Positions 9,469-22,065 of a DNA stretch of 64,000 bases are shown here, piece after piece. Origin of the DNA: Pseudeuparius sepicola (Eukaryota; Arthropoda; Insecta; Coleoptera; Anthribidae); NCBI GenBank assembly GCA_963920635.1, contig OY987308.1:9056225-9120224 (forward strand), given 5' to 3'. Numbering within the stretch: the stretch's first letter is position 1; every line of letters begins with the position of its first letter. Position numbers and translations under genes: made by a program. Under the pieces are notes generated by a model. It worked only from the letters and a program-made list of their open reading frames with translations. It was not told the origin of the DNA and ran no database searches.

Positions 9469-11006
9469 AGACTAAAGAACTAATGTTCCTTTTTTGCGAT
9501 AGCTACAACAAAATTTCATTATGAACGGTTTTTCTTAGTTTCTAAATCTCTACTTTTTTCGATACTATTTTACAGAAATCGTAAGCTGCCGCACAATACT
9601 GCAATGATTTTGAACAATTTTGTCTCCGTGATTTATTAGATTTCCTTTTGGTAAAAGAAGACTAAAGTTGCCCCGAATCAAAAAACATGTCCAGTTGAAA
9701 GTCTTAGAGGTTTTCGTGTATCTACTGTGATTTTCTAATTTTTCGACATTAAACTGTTATAAATTATCAAAAAACAATCAGTGTTTAAATTCTCAGACAT
9801 TTCAAGTATCTATTGTGGTTTCGTAATTTTTTGATACTATTTCAGTTTAAAGAAGTAAAACTTGTGAAAATTTGAACAAATTTGATTCATGTGTTCAACT
9901 TTTTATAAAAGGAGACTAGTGAAACAGCTACAACAAAATTTCAATATGAAACTTTTTTCTGGATAAAAAACTATTAGTTTCTGAATTTCTAATTTTTTCG
10001 ATACTATTTTACTGTAGTTTAGTTGAACCATGTAGTAAGGCAAGTTGTTCAGTATCGAAACGTATATTGCCGCACAATACTGTAAATATTTTGAACAATT
10101 TTGTTTCCGTCATTTATTTAGATCTATTTTTGGTAATAGAAGACTTAAGTTGCCCCAAATCAAAAAACAAGCCTGTTGACAATCTTAGAGGTTTTCGTGT
10201 ATCTACTGTGATTTTGTAATTTTTCGACATTTAAACTAGTAGAATGTTATAAATTATCAAAAATCAATCACTGTTGAAAATCTCAGACATTACGAGGACC
10301 TATTGTGGTTTTGTAATTTCTCAATACTATTTCAGTTAAAAGTAGTAAAAAGTGATTAACAAAAGTTCTTCAAAATAAAATCGTAAGCTCTGGAGCTAAA
10401 CTTGTGAGATTAGAAAAATATTGATTCCCGTGATCTCCTTTTCATAAAAGGAGACTAATGTTTTTTTTTGTGACAGCTGCAACGAAAGTTTATTATGAAA
10501 GGTTTTTCTGGTTGGAAAAGTCCTAGTTTCTGAATTCCTAATTTCTTCGATACTACTTTACTAGTAAATGTACAAAACTGCAAATTTTTTAACAATATTG
10601 ATTCCGTGGTTTATTTAGACCTCCTTTTGGTAAAACCAGACTAAAGTTGCCCCGAATAAAAAAAAACGTGCCCTGTTGACAGTCTTAGTGGCTCGCTTAG
10701 AGGTTTTCGTGTATCTACTGTGATTTAAACTAGTAAAATGTTATAATATCCAAAAACAATCACTGTTGAAATTCTCAGATATTTCGAATACCTAAAATGT
10801 TACTATTAATAGTTTTTCAGAATAAAATCGTATGCTCCAGAGCAAACCTTGTGAGATTTTGAACAATTTTGATTCCCGTGATCTCCTTTTCATAAAAGAA
10901 GACTAAAGAACTAATGTTCTTTTTTTGTGACAGCTACAACAAAATTTCATAAACCTTGTGAGATTTTGAACAATTTTGATTCCCGTGATCTCCTTTTCAT
11001 AAAAGA
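9469..11006. repeat. Unit 9: L with extended A2 (1538 bp)
   Basis: A1-B1-A2(extended)-B2-A3-B3-s. The A2 block has the longer tract at 10013-10075. Other markers are GATTTCC in A1, TTCAGTTAAAAG in B2, and ATATCCAAAAAC with CAGATATTTCG in B3. Matches unit 18. Confidence 0.92.
10013..10075. repeat. Extended A2 tract (63 bp replacing 21 bp)
   Basis: Where other A2 blocks read CGTAAACGTAAGCTACCGT, this one reads TGTAGTTTAGTTGAACCATG onward to TATTGCCGCAC, a net gain of 42 bp. AGTATCGAAA within it is the exact reverse complement of the upstream TTTCGATACT, 45 bp away, so it could fold as a hairpin. It may be an ancestral longer A2 or an insertion. Confidence 0.85.
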
Positions 11007-12496
11007 AGACTAAAGAACTAATGTTCCTTTTTTGCGATAGCTACAACAAAATTTCATTATGAACGGTTTTTCTTAGTTTCTAAATCTTTTTCGATACTAT
11101 TTTACAGAAATCGTAAGCTGCCGCACAATACTGCAATGATTTTGAACAATTTTGTCTCCGTGATTTATTAGATCTCCTTTTGGTAAAAGAAGACTAAAGT
11201 TGCCCCGAATCAAAAAACATGTCCAGTTGAAAGTCTTAGAGGTTTTCGTGTATCTACTGTGATTTTCTAATTTTTCGACATTAAACTGTTATAAATTATC
11301 AAAAAACAATCAGTGTTTAAATTCTCAGACATTTCAAGTATCTATTGTGGTTTCGTAATTTTTTGATACTATTTCAGTTTAAAGAAGTAAAACTTGTGAA
11401 AATTTGAACTAATTTGATTCACGTGTTCAACTTTTTATAAAAGGAGACTAGTGAAACAGCTACAACAAAATTTCATTATGAAACTTTTTTCTGGATGGAA
11501 AACTATTAGTTTCTAAATGTCTAATTTTTTCGATACTATTTTATCGTAAACGTAAGCTACCGTACAATACTGCAAATATTTTGAACAATTTTGTTTCCGT
11601 CATTTATTTAGATCTCTTTTTGGTAATAGAAGACTTAAGTTGCCCCAAATCAAAAAACAAGCCTGTTGACAATCTTAGAGGTTTTCGTGTATCTACTGTG
11701 ATTTTGTAATTTTTCGACATTTAAACTAGTAGAATGTTATAAATTATCAAAAATCAATCACTGTTGAAAATCTCAGACATTACGAGGACCTATTGTGGTT
11801 TTGTAATTTCTCAATACTATTTCAGTTTAAAGTAGTAAAAAGTGATTAACAAAAGTTCTTCAAAATAAAATCGTAAGCTCTGGAGCTAAACTTGTGAGAT
11901 TAGAAAAATTTTGATTCCCGTGATCTCCTTTTCATAAAAGGAGACTAATGTTTTTTTTTGTGACAGCTGCAACGAAAGTTTATTATGAAAGGTTTTTCTG
12001 GTTGGAAAAGTCCTAGATTCTGAATTCCTAATTTCTTCGATACTACTTTACTAGTAAATGTACAAAACTGCAAATTTTTTAACAATATTGATTCCGTGGT
12101 TTATTTAGACCTCCTTTTGGTAAAACCAGACTAAAGTTGCCCCGAATAAAAAAAAACGTGCCCTGTTGACAGTCTTAGTGGCTCGCTTAGAGGTTTTCGT
12201 GTATCTACTGTGATTTAAACTAGTAAAATGTTATAATATCAAAAAACAATCACTGTTGAAATTCTCAGACATTTCGAATACCTAAAATGTTACTATTAAT
12301 AGTTTTTCAGAATAAAATCGTATGCTCCAGAGCAAACCTTGTGAGATTTTGAACAATTTTGATTCCCGTGATCTCCTTTTCATAAAAGAAGACTAAAGAA
12401 CTAATGTTCTTTTTTTGTGACAGCTACAACAAAATTTCATAAACCTTGTGAGATTTTGAACAATTTTGATTCCCGTGATCTCCTTTTCATAAAAGA
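11007..12496. repeat. Unit 10: L (1490 bp)
   Basis: Canonical block order. A 6 bp deletion in A1 (AAATCTTTTTCG near 11083) and AGTCCTAGATTCTG in A3. Matches unit 19 and most of unit 1. Confidence 0.92.
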
Positions 12497-13992
12497 AGAC
12501 TAAAGAACTAATGTTCCTTTTTTGCGATAGCTACAACAAAATTTCATTATGAACGGTTTTTCTTAGTTTCTAAATCTCTACTTTTTTCGATACTATTTTA
12601 CAGAAATCGTAAGCTGCCGCACAATACTGCAATGATTTTGAACAATTTTGTCTCCGTGATTTATTAGATTTCCTTTTGGTAAAAGAAGACTAAAGTTGCC
12701 CCGAATCAAAAAACATGTCCAGTTGAAAGTCTTAGAGGTTTTCGTGTATCTACTGTGATTTTCTAATTTTTCGACATTAAACTGTTATAAATTATCAAAA
12801 AACAATCAGTGTTTAAATTCTCAGACATTTCAAGTATCTATTGTGGTTTCGTAATTTTTTGATACTATTTCAGTTTAAAGAAGTAAAACTTGTGAAAATT
12901 TGAACTAATTTGATTCACGTGTTCAACTTTTTATAAAAGGAGACTAGTGAAACAGCTACAACAAAATTTCATTATGAAACTTTTTTCTGGATGGAAAACT
13001 ATTAGTTTCTAAATGTCTAATTTTTTCGATACTATTTTATCGTAAACGTAAGCTACCGTACAATACTGCAAATATTTTGAACAATTTTGTTTCCGTCATT
13101 TATTTAGATCTATTTTTGGTAATAGAAGACTTAAGTTGCCCCAAATCAAAAAACAAGCCTGTTGACAATCTTAGAGGTTTTCGTGTATCTACTGTGATTT
13201 TGTAATTTTTCGACATTTAAACTAGTAGAATGTTATAAATTATCAAAAATCAATCACTGTTGAAAATCTCAGACATTACGAGGACCTATTGTGGTTTTGT
13301 AATTTCTCAATACTATTTCAGTTTAAAGTAGTAAAAAGTGATTAACAAAAGTTCTTCAAAATAAAATCGTAAGCTCTGGAGCTAAACTTGTGAGATTAGA
13401 AAAATTTTGATTCCCGTGATCTCCTTTTCATAAAAGGAGACTAATGTTTTTTTTTGTGACAGCTGCAACGAAAGTTTATTATGAAAGGTTTTTCTGGTTG
13501 GAAAAGTCCTAGTTTCTGAATTCCTAATTTCTTCGATACTACTTTACTAGTAAATGTACAAAACTGCAAATTTTTTAACAATATTGATTCCGTGGTTTAT
13601 TTAGACCTCCTTTTGGTAAAACCAGACTAAAGTTGCCCCGAATAAAAAAAAACGTGCCCTGTTGACAGTCTTAGTGGCTCGCTTAGAGGTTTTCGTGTAT
13701 CTACTGTGATTTAAACTAGTAAAATGTTATAATATCCAAAAACAATCACTGTTGAAATTCTCAGATATTTCGAATACCTAAAATGTTACTATTAATAGTT
13801 TTTCAGAATAAAATCGTATGCTCCAGAGCAAACCTTGTGAGATTTTGAACAATTTTGATTCCCGTGATCTCCTTTTCATAAAAGAAGACTAAAGAACTAA
13901 TGTTCTTTTTTTGTGACAGCTACAACAAAATTTCATAAACCTTGTGAGATTTTGAACAATTTTGATTCCCGTGATCTCCTTTTCATAAAAGA
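12497..13992. repeat. Unit 11: L (1496 bp)
   Basis: Canonical order. GATTTCC in A1, GATCTATTTTTGG in A2, and the ATATCCAAAAAC / CAGATATTTCG pair in B3. Matches unit 20. Confidence 0.92.
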
Positions 13993-15530
13993 AGACTAAA
14001 GAACTAATGTTCCTTTTTTGCGATAGCTACAACAAAATTTCATTATGAACGGTTTTTCTTAGTTTCTAAATCTCTACTTTTTTCGATACTATTTTACAGA
14101 AATCGTAAGCTGCCGCACAATACTGCAATGATTTTGAACAATTTTGTCTCCGTGATTTATTAGATTTCCTTTTGGTAAAAGAAGACTAAAGTTGCCCCGA
14201 ATCAAAAAACATGTCCAGTTGAAAGTCTTAGAGGTTTTCGTGTATCTACTGTGATTTTCTAATTTTTCGACATTAAACTGTTATAAATTATCAAAAAACA
14301 ATCAGTGTTTAAATTCTCAGACATTTCAAGTATCTATTGTGGTTTCGTAATTTTTTGATACTATTTCAGTTTAAAGAAGTAAAACTTGTGAAAATTTGAA
14401 CAAATTTGATTCATGTGTTCAACTTTTTATAAAAGGAGACTAGTGAAACAGCTACAACAAAATTTCAATATGAAACTTTTTTCTGGATAAAAAACTATTA
14501 GTTTCTGAATTTCTAATTTTTTCGATACTATTTTACTGTAGTTTAGTTGAACCATGTAGTAAGGCAAGTTGTTCAGTATCGAAACGTATATTGCCGCACA
14601 ATACTGTAAATATTTTGAACAATTTTGTTTCCGTCATTTATTTAGATCTATTTTTGGTAATAGAAGACTTAAGTTGCCCCAAATCAAAAAACAAGCCTGT
14701 TGACAATCTTAGAGGTTTTCGTGTATCTACTGTGATTTTGTAATTTTTCGACATTTAAACTAGTAGAATGTTATAAATTATCAAAAATCAATCACTGTTG
14801 AAAATCTCAGACATTACGAGGACCTATTGTGGTTTTGTAATTTCTCAATACTATTTCAGTTAAAAGTAGTAAAAAGTGATTAACAAAAGTTCTTCAAAAT
14901 AAAATCGTAAGCTCTGGAGCTAAACTTGTGAGATTAGAAAAATTTTGATTCCCGTGATCTCCTTTTCATAAAAGGAGACTAATGTTTTTTTTTGTGACAG
15001 CTGCAACGAAAGTTTATTATGAAAGGTTTTTCTGGTTGGAAAAGTCCTAGTTTCTGAATTCCTAATTTCTTCGATACTACTTTACTAGTAAATGTACAAA
15101 ACTGCAAATTTTTTAACAATATTGATTCCGTGGTTTATTTAGACCTCCTTTTGGTAAAACCAGACTAAAGTTGCCCCGAATAAAAAAAAACGTGCCCTGT
15201 TGACAGTCTTAGTGGCTCGCTTAGAGGTTTTCGTGTATCTACTGTGATTTAAACTAGTAAAATGTTATAATATCAAAAAACAATCACTGTTGAAATTCTC
15301 AGACATTTCGAATACCTAAAATGTTACTATTAATAGTTTTTCAGAATAAAATCGTATGCTCCAGAGCAAACCTTGTGAGATTTTGAACAATTTTGATTCC
15401 CGTGATCTCCTTTTCATAAAAGAAGACTAAAGAACTAATGTTCTTTTTTTGTGACAGCTACAACAAAATTTCATAAACCTTGTGAGATTTTGAACAATTT
15501 TGATTCCCGTGATCTCCTTTTCATAAACGA
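13993..15530. repeat. Unit 12: L with extended A2, chimeric (1538 bp)
   Basis: The 5' part up to B2 is of unit 9 type (extended A2 tract at 14537-14599, TTCAGTTAAAAG). B3 and s are of unit 1 type (ATATCAAAAAAC, CAGACATTTCG, final CATAAACG). The switch falls between about 15050 and 15270, at the left border of a 14,041 bp offset duplication. Confidence 0.9.
14537..14599. repeat. Extended A2 tract, second copy
   Basis: Same 63 bp variant tract in unit 12, with the same TTTCGATACT/AGTATCGAAA inverted pair. Confidence 0.85.
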
Positions 15531-16464
15531 AGACTAAAGAACTAATGTTCCTTTTTTGCGATAGCTACAACAAAATTTCATTATGAACGGTTTTTCTTAG
15601 TTTCTAAATCTCTACTTTTTTCGATACTATTTTACAGAAATCGTAAGCTGCCGCACAATACTGCAATGATTTTGAACAATTTTGTCTCCGTGATTTATTA
15701 GATCTCCTTTTGGTAAAAGAAGACTAAAGTTGCCCCGAATCAAAAAACATGTCCAGGTTTTCTTGTACATTTCGAGGACCTATTGTGTTTTAAAGTTTAA
15801 AGTAGTAAAAGTGATAACAAAAGTTCTTCAGAATAAAATCGTAAGCTCTGGAGCTCAACTTGTGAGATTAGAGAAATTTTGATTCCCGTGATCTCCTTTT
15901 CATAAAAGGAGACTAATGTTTTTTTTTGTGACAGCTGCAACGAAAGTTTATTATGAAAGGTTTTTCTGGTTGGAAAAGTCCTAGTTTCTGAATTCCTAAT
16001 TTCTTCGATACTACTTTACTAGTAAATGTACAAAACTTCAAATTTTTTAACAATATTGATTCCGTGGTTTATTTAGACCTCCTTTTGGTAAAACCAGACT
16101 AAAGTTGCCCCGAATAAAAAAAAACGTGCCCTGTTGACAGTCTTAGTGGCTCGCTTAGAGGTTTTCGTGTATCTACTGTGATTTAAACTAGTAAAATGTT
16201 ATAATATCAAAAAACAATCACTGTTGAAATTCTCAGACATTTCGAATACCTAAAATGTTACTATTAATAGTTTTTCAGAATAAAATCGTATGCTCCAGAG
16301 CAAACCTTGTGAGATTTTGAACAATTTTGATTCCCGTGATCTCCTTTTCATAAAAGAAGACTAAAGAACTAATGTTCTTTTTTTGTGACAGCTACAACAA
16401 AATTTCATAAACCTTGTGAGATTTTGAACAATTTTGATTCCCGTGATCTCCTTTTCATAAAAGA
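15531..16464. repeat. Unit 13: S (934 bp)
   Basis: A1-B'-A3-B3-s. Duplicate of unit 2 at an offset of 14,041 bp, including AAAACTTCAAAT. Confidence 0.92.
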
Positions 16465-17278
16465 AGACTAAAGAACTAATGTTCCTTTTTTGCGATAGCT
16501 ACAACAAAATTTCATTATGAACGGTTTTTCTTAGTTTCTAAAAAGTTGCCCCGAATCAAAAAACATGTCCAGGTTTTCTTGTACATTTCGAGGACCTATT
16601 GTGATTTAAAGTTTAAAGTAGTAAAAGTGATAACAAAAGTTCTTCAGAATAAAATCGTAAGCTCTGGAGCTCAACTTGTGAGATTAGAGAAATTTTGATT
16701 CCCGTGATCTCCTTTTCATAAAAGGAGACTAATGTTTTTTTTGTGACAGCTGCAACGAAAGTTTATTATGAAAGGTTTTTCTGGTTGGAAAAGTCCTAGT
16801 TTCTGAATTCCTAATTTCTTCGATACTACTTTACTAGTAAATGTACAAAACTGCAAAGTTTTTAACAATATTGATTCCGTGGTTTATTTAGACCTCCTTT
16901 TGGTAAAACCAGACTAAAGTTGCCCCGAATAAAAAAAACGTGCCCTGTTGACAGTCTTAGTGGCTCGCTTAGAGGTTTTCGTGTATCTACTGTGATTTAA
17001 ACTAGTAAAATGTTATAATATCAAAAAACAATCACTGTTGAAATTCTCAGACATTTCGAATACCTAAAATGTTACTATTAATAGTTTTTCAGAATAAAAT
17101 CGTATGCTCCAGAGCAAACCTTGTGAGATTTTGAACAATTTTGATTCCCGTGATCTCCTTTTCATAAAAGAAGACTAAAGAACTAATGTTCTTTTTTTGT
17201 GACAGCTACAACAAAATTTCATAAACCTTGTGAGATTTTGAACAATTTTGATTCCCGTGATCTCCTTTTCATAAATGA
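16465..17278. repeat. Unit 14: S with truncated A1 (814 bp)
   Basis: Duplicate of unit 3. Same ~118 bp A1 deletion with junction TTTCTAAA/AAGTTGCCCC near 16540. Confidence 0.92.
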
Positions 17279-18217
17279 AGACTAAAGAACTAATGTTCCT
17301 TTTTTGCGATAGCTACAACAAAATTTCATTATGAACGGTTTTTCTTAGTTTCTAAATCTCTACTTTTTTCGATACTATTTTACAGAAATCGTAAGCTGCC
17401 GCACAATACTGCAATGATTTTGAACAATTTTGTCTCCGTGATTTATTAGATCTCCTTTTGGTAAAAGAAGACTAAAGTTGCCCCGAATCAAAAAACATGT
17501 CCAGGTTTTCTTGTACATTTCGAGGACCTATTGTGTTTTAAAGTTTAAAGTAGTAAAAGTGATAACAAAAGTTCTTCAGAATAAAATCGTAAGCTCTGGA
17601 GCTCAACTTGTGAGATTAGAGAAATTTTGATTCCCGTGATCTCCTTTTCATAAAAGGAGACTAATGTTTTTTTTTGTGACAGCTGCAACGAAAGTTTATT
17701 ATGAAAGGTTTTTCTGGTTGGAAAAGTCCTAGTTTCTGAATTCCTAATTTCTTCGATACTACTTTACTAGTAAATGTACAAAACTTCAAATTTTTTAACA
17801 ATATTGATTCCGTGGTTTATTTAGACCTCCTTTTGGTAAAACCAGACTAAAGTTGCCCCGAATAAAAAAAAACGTGCCCTGTTGACAGTCTTAGTGGCTC
17901 GCTTAGAGGTTTTCGTGTATCTACTGTGATTTAAACTAGTAAAATGTTATAATATCAAAAAAAAAAACAATCAATGTTGAAATTCTCAGACATTTCGAAT
18001 ACCTAAAATGTTACTATTAATAGTTTTTCAGAATAAAATCGTATGCTCCAGAGCAAACCTTGTGAGATTTTGAACAATTTTGATTCCCGTGATCTCCTTT
18101 TCATAAAAGAAGACTAAAGAACTAATGTTCTTTTTTTGTGACAGCTACAACAAAATTTCATAAACCTTGTGAGATTTTGAACAATTTTGATTCCCGTGAT
18201 CTCCTTTTCATAAAAGA
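17279..18217. repeat. Unit 15: S with 11-A run (939 bp)
   Basis: Duplicate of unit 4. The shared 11 A run followed by CAATCAATG near 17956 shows the two were copied recently as one block. Confidence 0.92.
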
Positions 18218-18924
18218 AGACTAAAGAACTAATGTTCCTTTTTTGCGATAGCTACAACAAAATTTCATTATGAACGGTTTTTCTTAGTTTCTAAAAAGTT
18301 GCCCCGAATCAAAAAACATGTCCAGGTTTTCTTGTACATTTCGAGGACCTATTGTGATTTAAAGTTTAAAGTAGTAAAAGTGATAACAAAAGTTCTTCAG
18401 AATAAAATCGTAAGCTCTGGAGCTCAACTTGTGAGATTAGAGAAATTTTGATTCCCGTGATCTCCTTTTCATAAAAGGAGACTAATGTTTTTTTTGTGAC
18501 AGCTGCAACGAAAGTTTATTATGAAAGGTTTTTCTGGTTGGAAAAGTCCTAGTTTCTGAATTCCTAATTTCTTCGATACTACTTTACTAGTAAATGTACA
18601 AAACTGCAAAGTTTTTAACAATATTGATTCCGTGGTTTATTTAGACCTCCTTTTGGTAAAACCAGACTAAAGTTGCCCCGAATAAAAAAAACGTGCCCTG
18701 TTGACAGTCTTAGTGGCTCGCTTAGAGGTTTTCGTGTATCTACTGTGATTTAAACTAGTAAAATGTTATAATATCAAAAAACAATCACTGTTGAAATTCT
18801 CAGACATTTCGAATACCTAAAATGTTACTATTAATAGTTTTTCAGAATAAAATCGTATGCTCCAGAGCAAACCTTGTGAGATTTTGAACAATTTTGATTC
18901 CCGTGATCTCCTTTTCATAAAAGA
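18218..18924. repeat. Unit 16: shortest unit, S lacking s (707 bp)
   Basis: Truncated A1 as in unit 5, then B'-A3-B3 joined directly to the next A1 with no s. The left part copies unit 5 and the right part continues as unit 7/8 does, so it spans a recombination junction. Confidence 0.92.
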
Positions 18925-20527
18925 AGACTAAAGAACTAATGTTCCTTTTTTGCGATAGCTACAACAAAATTTCATTATGAACGGTTTTTCTTAGTTTCTA
19001 AATCTCTACTTTTTTCGATACTATTTTACAGAAATCGTAAGCTGCCGCACAATACTGCAATGATTTTGAACAATTTTGTCTCCGTGACTTATTAGATCTC
19101 CTTTTGGTAAAAGAAGACTAAAGTTGCCCCGAATCAAAAAACATGTCCAGTTGAAAGTCTTAGAGGTTTTCGTGTATCTACTGTGATTTTCTAATTTTTC
19201 GACATTAAACTGTTATAAATTATCAAAAAACAATCAGTGTTTAATTTCTCAGACATTTCAAGTATCTATTGTGGTTTCGTAATTTTTTGATACTATTTCA
19301 GTTTAAAGAAGTAAAACTTGTGAAAATTTGAACAAATTTGATTCACGTGTTCAACTTTTTATAAAAGGAGACTAGTGAAACAGCTACAACAAAATTTCAT
19401 TATGAAACTTTTTTCTGGATGGAAAACTATTAGTTTCTAAATGTCTAATTTTTTCGATACTATTTTATCGTAAACGTAAGCTACCGTACAATACTGCAAA
19501 TATTTTGAACAATTTTGTTTCCGTCATTTATTTAGATCTCTTTTTGGTAATAGAAGACTTAAGTTGCCCCAAATCAAAAAACAAGCCTGTTGACAATCTT
19601 AGAGGTTTTCGTGTATCTACTGTGATTTTGTAATTTTTCGACATTTAAACTAGTAGAATGTTATAAATTATCAAAAATCAATCACTGTTGAAAATCTCAG
19701 ACATTACGAGGACCTATTGTGGTTTTGTAATTTCTCAATACTATTTCAGTTTAAAGTAGTAAAAAGTGATTAACAAAAGTTCTTCAAAATAAAATCGTAA
19801 GCTCTGGAGCTAAACTTGTGAGATTAGAGAAATTTTGATTCCCGTGATCTCCTTTTCATAAAAGGAGACTAATGTTTTTTTTTGTGACAGCTGCAACGAA
19901 AGTTTATTATGAAAGGTTTTTCTGGTTGGAAAAGTCCTAGTTTCTGAATTCCTAATTTCTTCGATACTACTTTACTAGTAAATGTACAAAACTGCAAATT
20001 TTTTAACAATATTGATTCCGTGGTTTATTTAGACCTCCTTTTGGTAAAACCAGACTAAAGTTGCCCTGAATAAAAAAAAACGTGCCCTGTTGACAGTCTT
20101 AGTGGCTCGCTTAGAGGTTTTCGTGTATCTACTGTGATTTAAACTAGTAAAATGTTATAATATCAAAAAACAATCACTGTTGAAATTCTCAGACATTTCG
20201 AATACCTAAAATGTTACTATTAATAGTTTTTCAGAATAAAATCGTATGCTCCAGAGCAAACCTTGTGAGATTTTGAACAATTTTGATTCCCGTGATCTCC
20301 TTTTCATAAAAGAAGACTAAAGAACTAATGTTCTTTTTTTGTGACAGCTACAACAAAATTTCATAAACCTTGTGAGATTTTGAACAATTTTGATTCCCGT
20401 GATCTCCTTTTCATAAAAGAAGACTAAAGAACTAATGTTCTTTTTTTGTGACAGCTACAACAAAATTTCATAAACCTTGTGAGATTTTGAACAATTTTGA
20501 TTCCCGTGATCTCCTTTTCATAAAAGA
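18925..20527. repeat. Unit 17: L with two s copies (1603 bp)
   Basis: Duplicate of unit 8 at an offset of 11,059 bp, including CCGTGACTTATT and the s-s pair at about 20314-20420 and 20421-20527. Confidence 0.92.
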
Positions 20528-22065
20528 AGACTAAAGAACTAATGTTCCTTTTTTGCGATAGCTACAACAAAATTTCATTATGAACGGTTTTTCTTAGTTT
20601 CTAAATCTCTACTTTTTTCGATACTATTTTACAGAAATCGTAAGCTGCCGCACAATACTGCAATGATTTTGAACAATTTTGTCTCCGTGATTTATTAGAT
20701 TTCCTTTTGGTAAAAGAAGACTAAAGTTGCCCCGAATCAAAAAACATGTCCAGTTGAAAGTCTTAGAGGTTTTCGTGTATCTACTGTGATTTTCTAATTT
20801 TTCGACATTAAACTGTTATAAATTATCAAAAAACAATCAGTGTTTAAATTCTCAGACATTTCAAGTATCTATTGTGGTTTCGTAATTTTTTGATACTATT
20901 TCAGTTTAAAGAAGTAAAACTTGTGAAAATTTGAACAAATTTGATTCATGTGTTCAACTTTTTATAAAAGGAGACTAGTGAAACAGCTACAACAAAATTT
21001 CAATATGAAACTTTTTTCTGGATAAAAAACTATTAGTTTCTGAATTTCTAATTTTTTCGATACTATTTTACTGTAGTTTAGTTGAACCATGTAGTAAGGC
21101 AAGTTGTTCAGTATCGAAACGTATATTGCCGCACAATACTGTAAATATTTTGAACAATTTTGTTTCCGTCATTTATTTAGATCTATTTTTGGTAATAGAA
21201 GACTTAAGTTGCCCCAAATCAAAAAACAAGCCTGTTGACAATCTTAGAGGTTTTCGTGTATCTACTGTGATTTTGTAATTTTTCGACATTTAAACTAGTA
21301 GAATGTTATAAATTATCAAAAATCAATCACTGTTGAAAATCTCAGACATTACGAGGACCTATTGTGGTTTTGTAATTTCTCAATACTATTTCAGTTAAAA
21401 GTAGTAAAAAGTGATTAACAAAAGTTCTTCAAAATAAAATCGTAAGCTCTGGAGCTAAACTTGTGAGATTAGAAAAATTTTGATTCCCGTGATCTCCTTT
21501 TCATAAAAGGAGACTAATGTTTTTTTTTGTGACAGCTGCAACGAAAGTTTATTATGAAAGGTTTTTCTGGTTGGAAAAGTCCTAGTTTCTGAATTCCTAA
21601 TTTCTTCGATACTACTTTACTAGTAAATGTACAAAACTGCAAATTTTTTAACAATATTGATTCCGTGGTTTATTTAGACCTCCTTTTGGTAAAACCAGAC
21701 TAAAGTTGCCCCGAATAAAAAAAAACGTGCCCTGTTGACAGTCTTAGTGGCTCGCTTAGAGGTTTTCGTGTATCTACTGTGATTTAAACTAGTAAAATGT
21801 TATAATATCCAAAAACAATCACTGTTGAAATTCTCAGATATTTCGAATACCTAAAATGTTACTATTAATAGTTTTTCAGAATAAAATCGTATGCTCCAGA
21901 GCAAACCTTGTGAGATTTTGAACAATTTTGATTCCCGTGATCTCCTTTTCATAAAAGAAGACTAAAGAACTAATGTTCTTTTTTTGTGACAGCTACAACA
22001 AAATTTCATAAACCTTGTGAGATTTTGAACAATTTTGATTCCCGTGATCTCCTTTTCATAAAAGA
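20528..22065. repeat. Unit 18: L with extended A2 (1538 bp)
   Basis: Duplicate of unit 9; extended A2 tract at 21072-21134. It differs from unit 9 at AAAAATTTTGATT, where unit 9 reads AAAAATATTGATT. Confidence 0.92.
21072..21134. repeat. Extended A2 tract, third copy
   Basis: Same tract in unit 18, present because unit 18 is a duplicate of unit 9. Confidence 0.85.

Larger units (their letters stand above)
7621..13985. repeat. Segmental duplication II, copy 1 (offset 11,059)
   Basis: End of unit 7 through unit 11, repeated at about 18,680-25,044. The ordered lengths 1603, 1538, 1490, 1496 recur exactly, with the doubled s, extended A2, 6 bp A1 deletion and ATATCCAAAAAC markers in the same places. 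Confidence 0.87.
15053..18930. repeat. Segmental duplication I, copy 2
   Basis: Second copy of 1,012-4,889. The left edge lies inside unit 12, where unit 9-type sequence turns into unit 1-type. The right edge lies in unit 16, where s is missing and the sequence continues as segmental duplication II. Confidence 0.85.
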
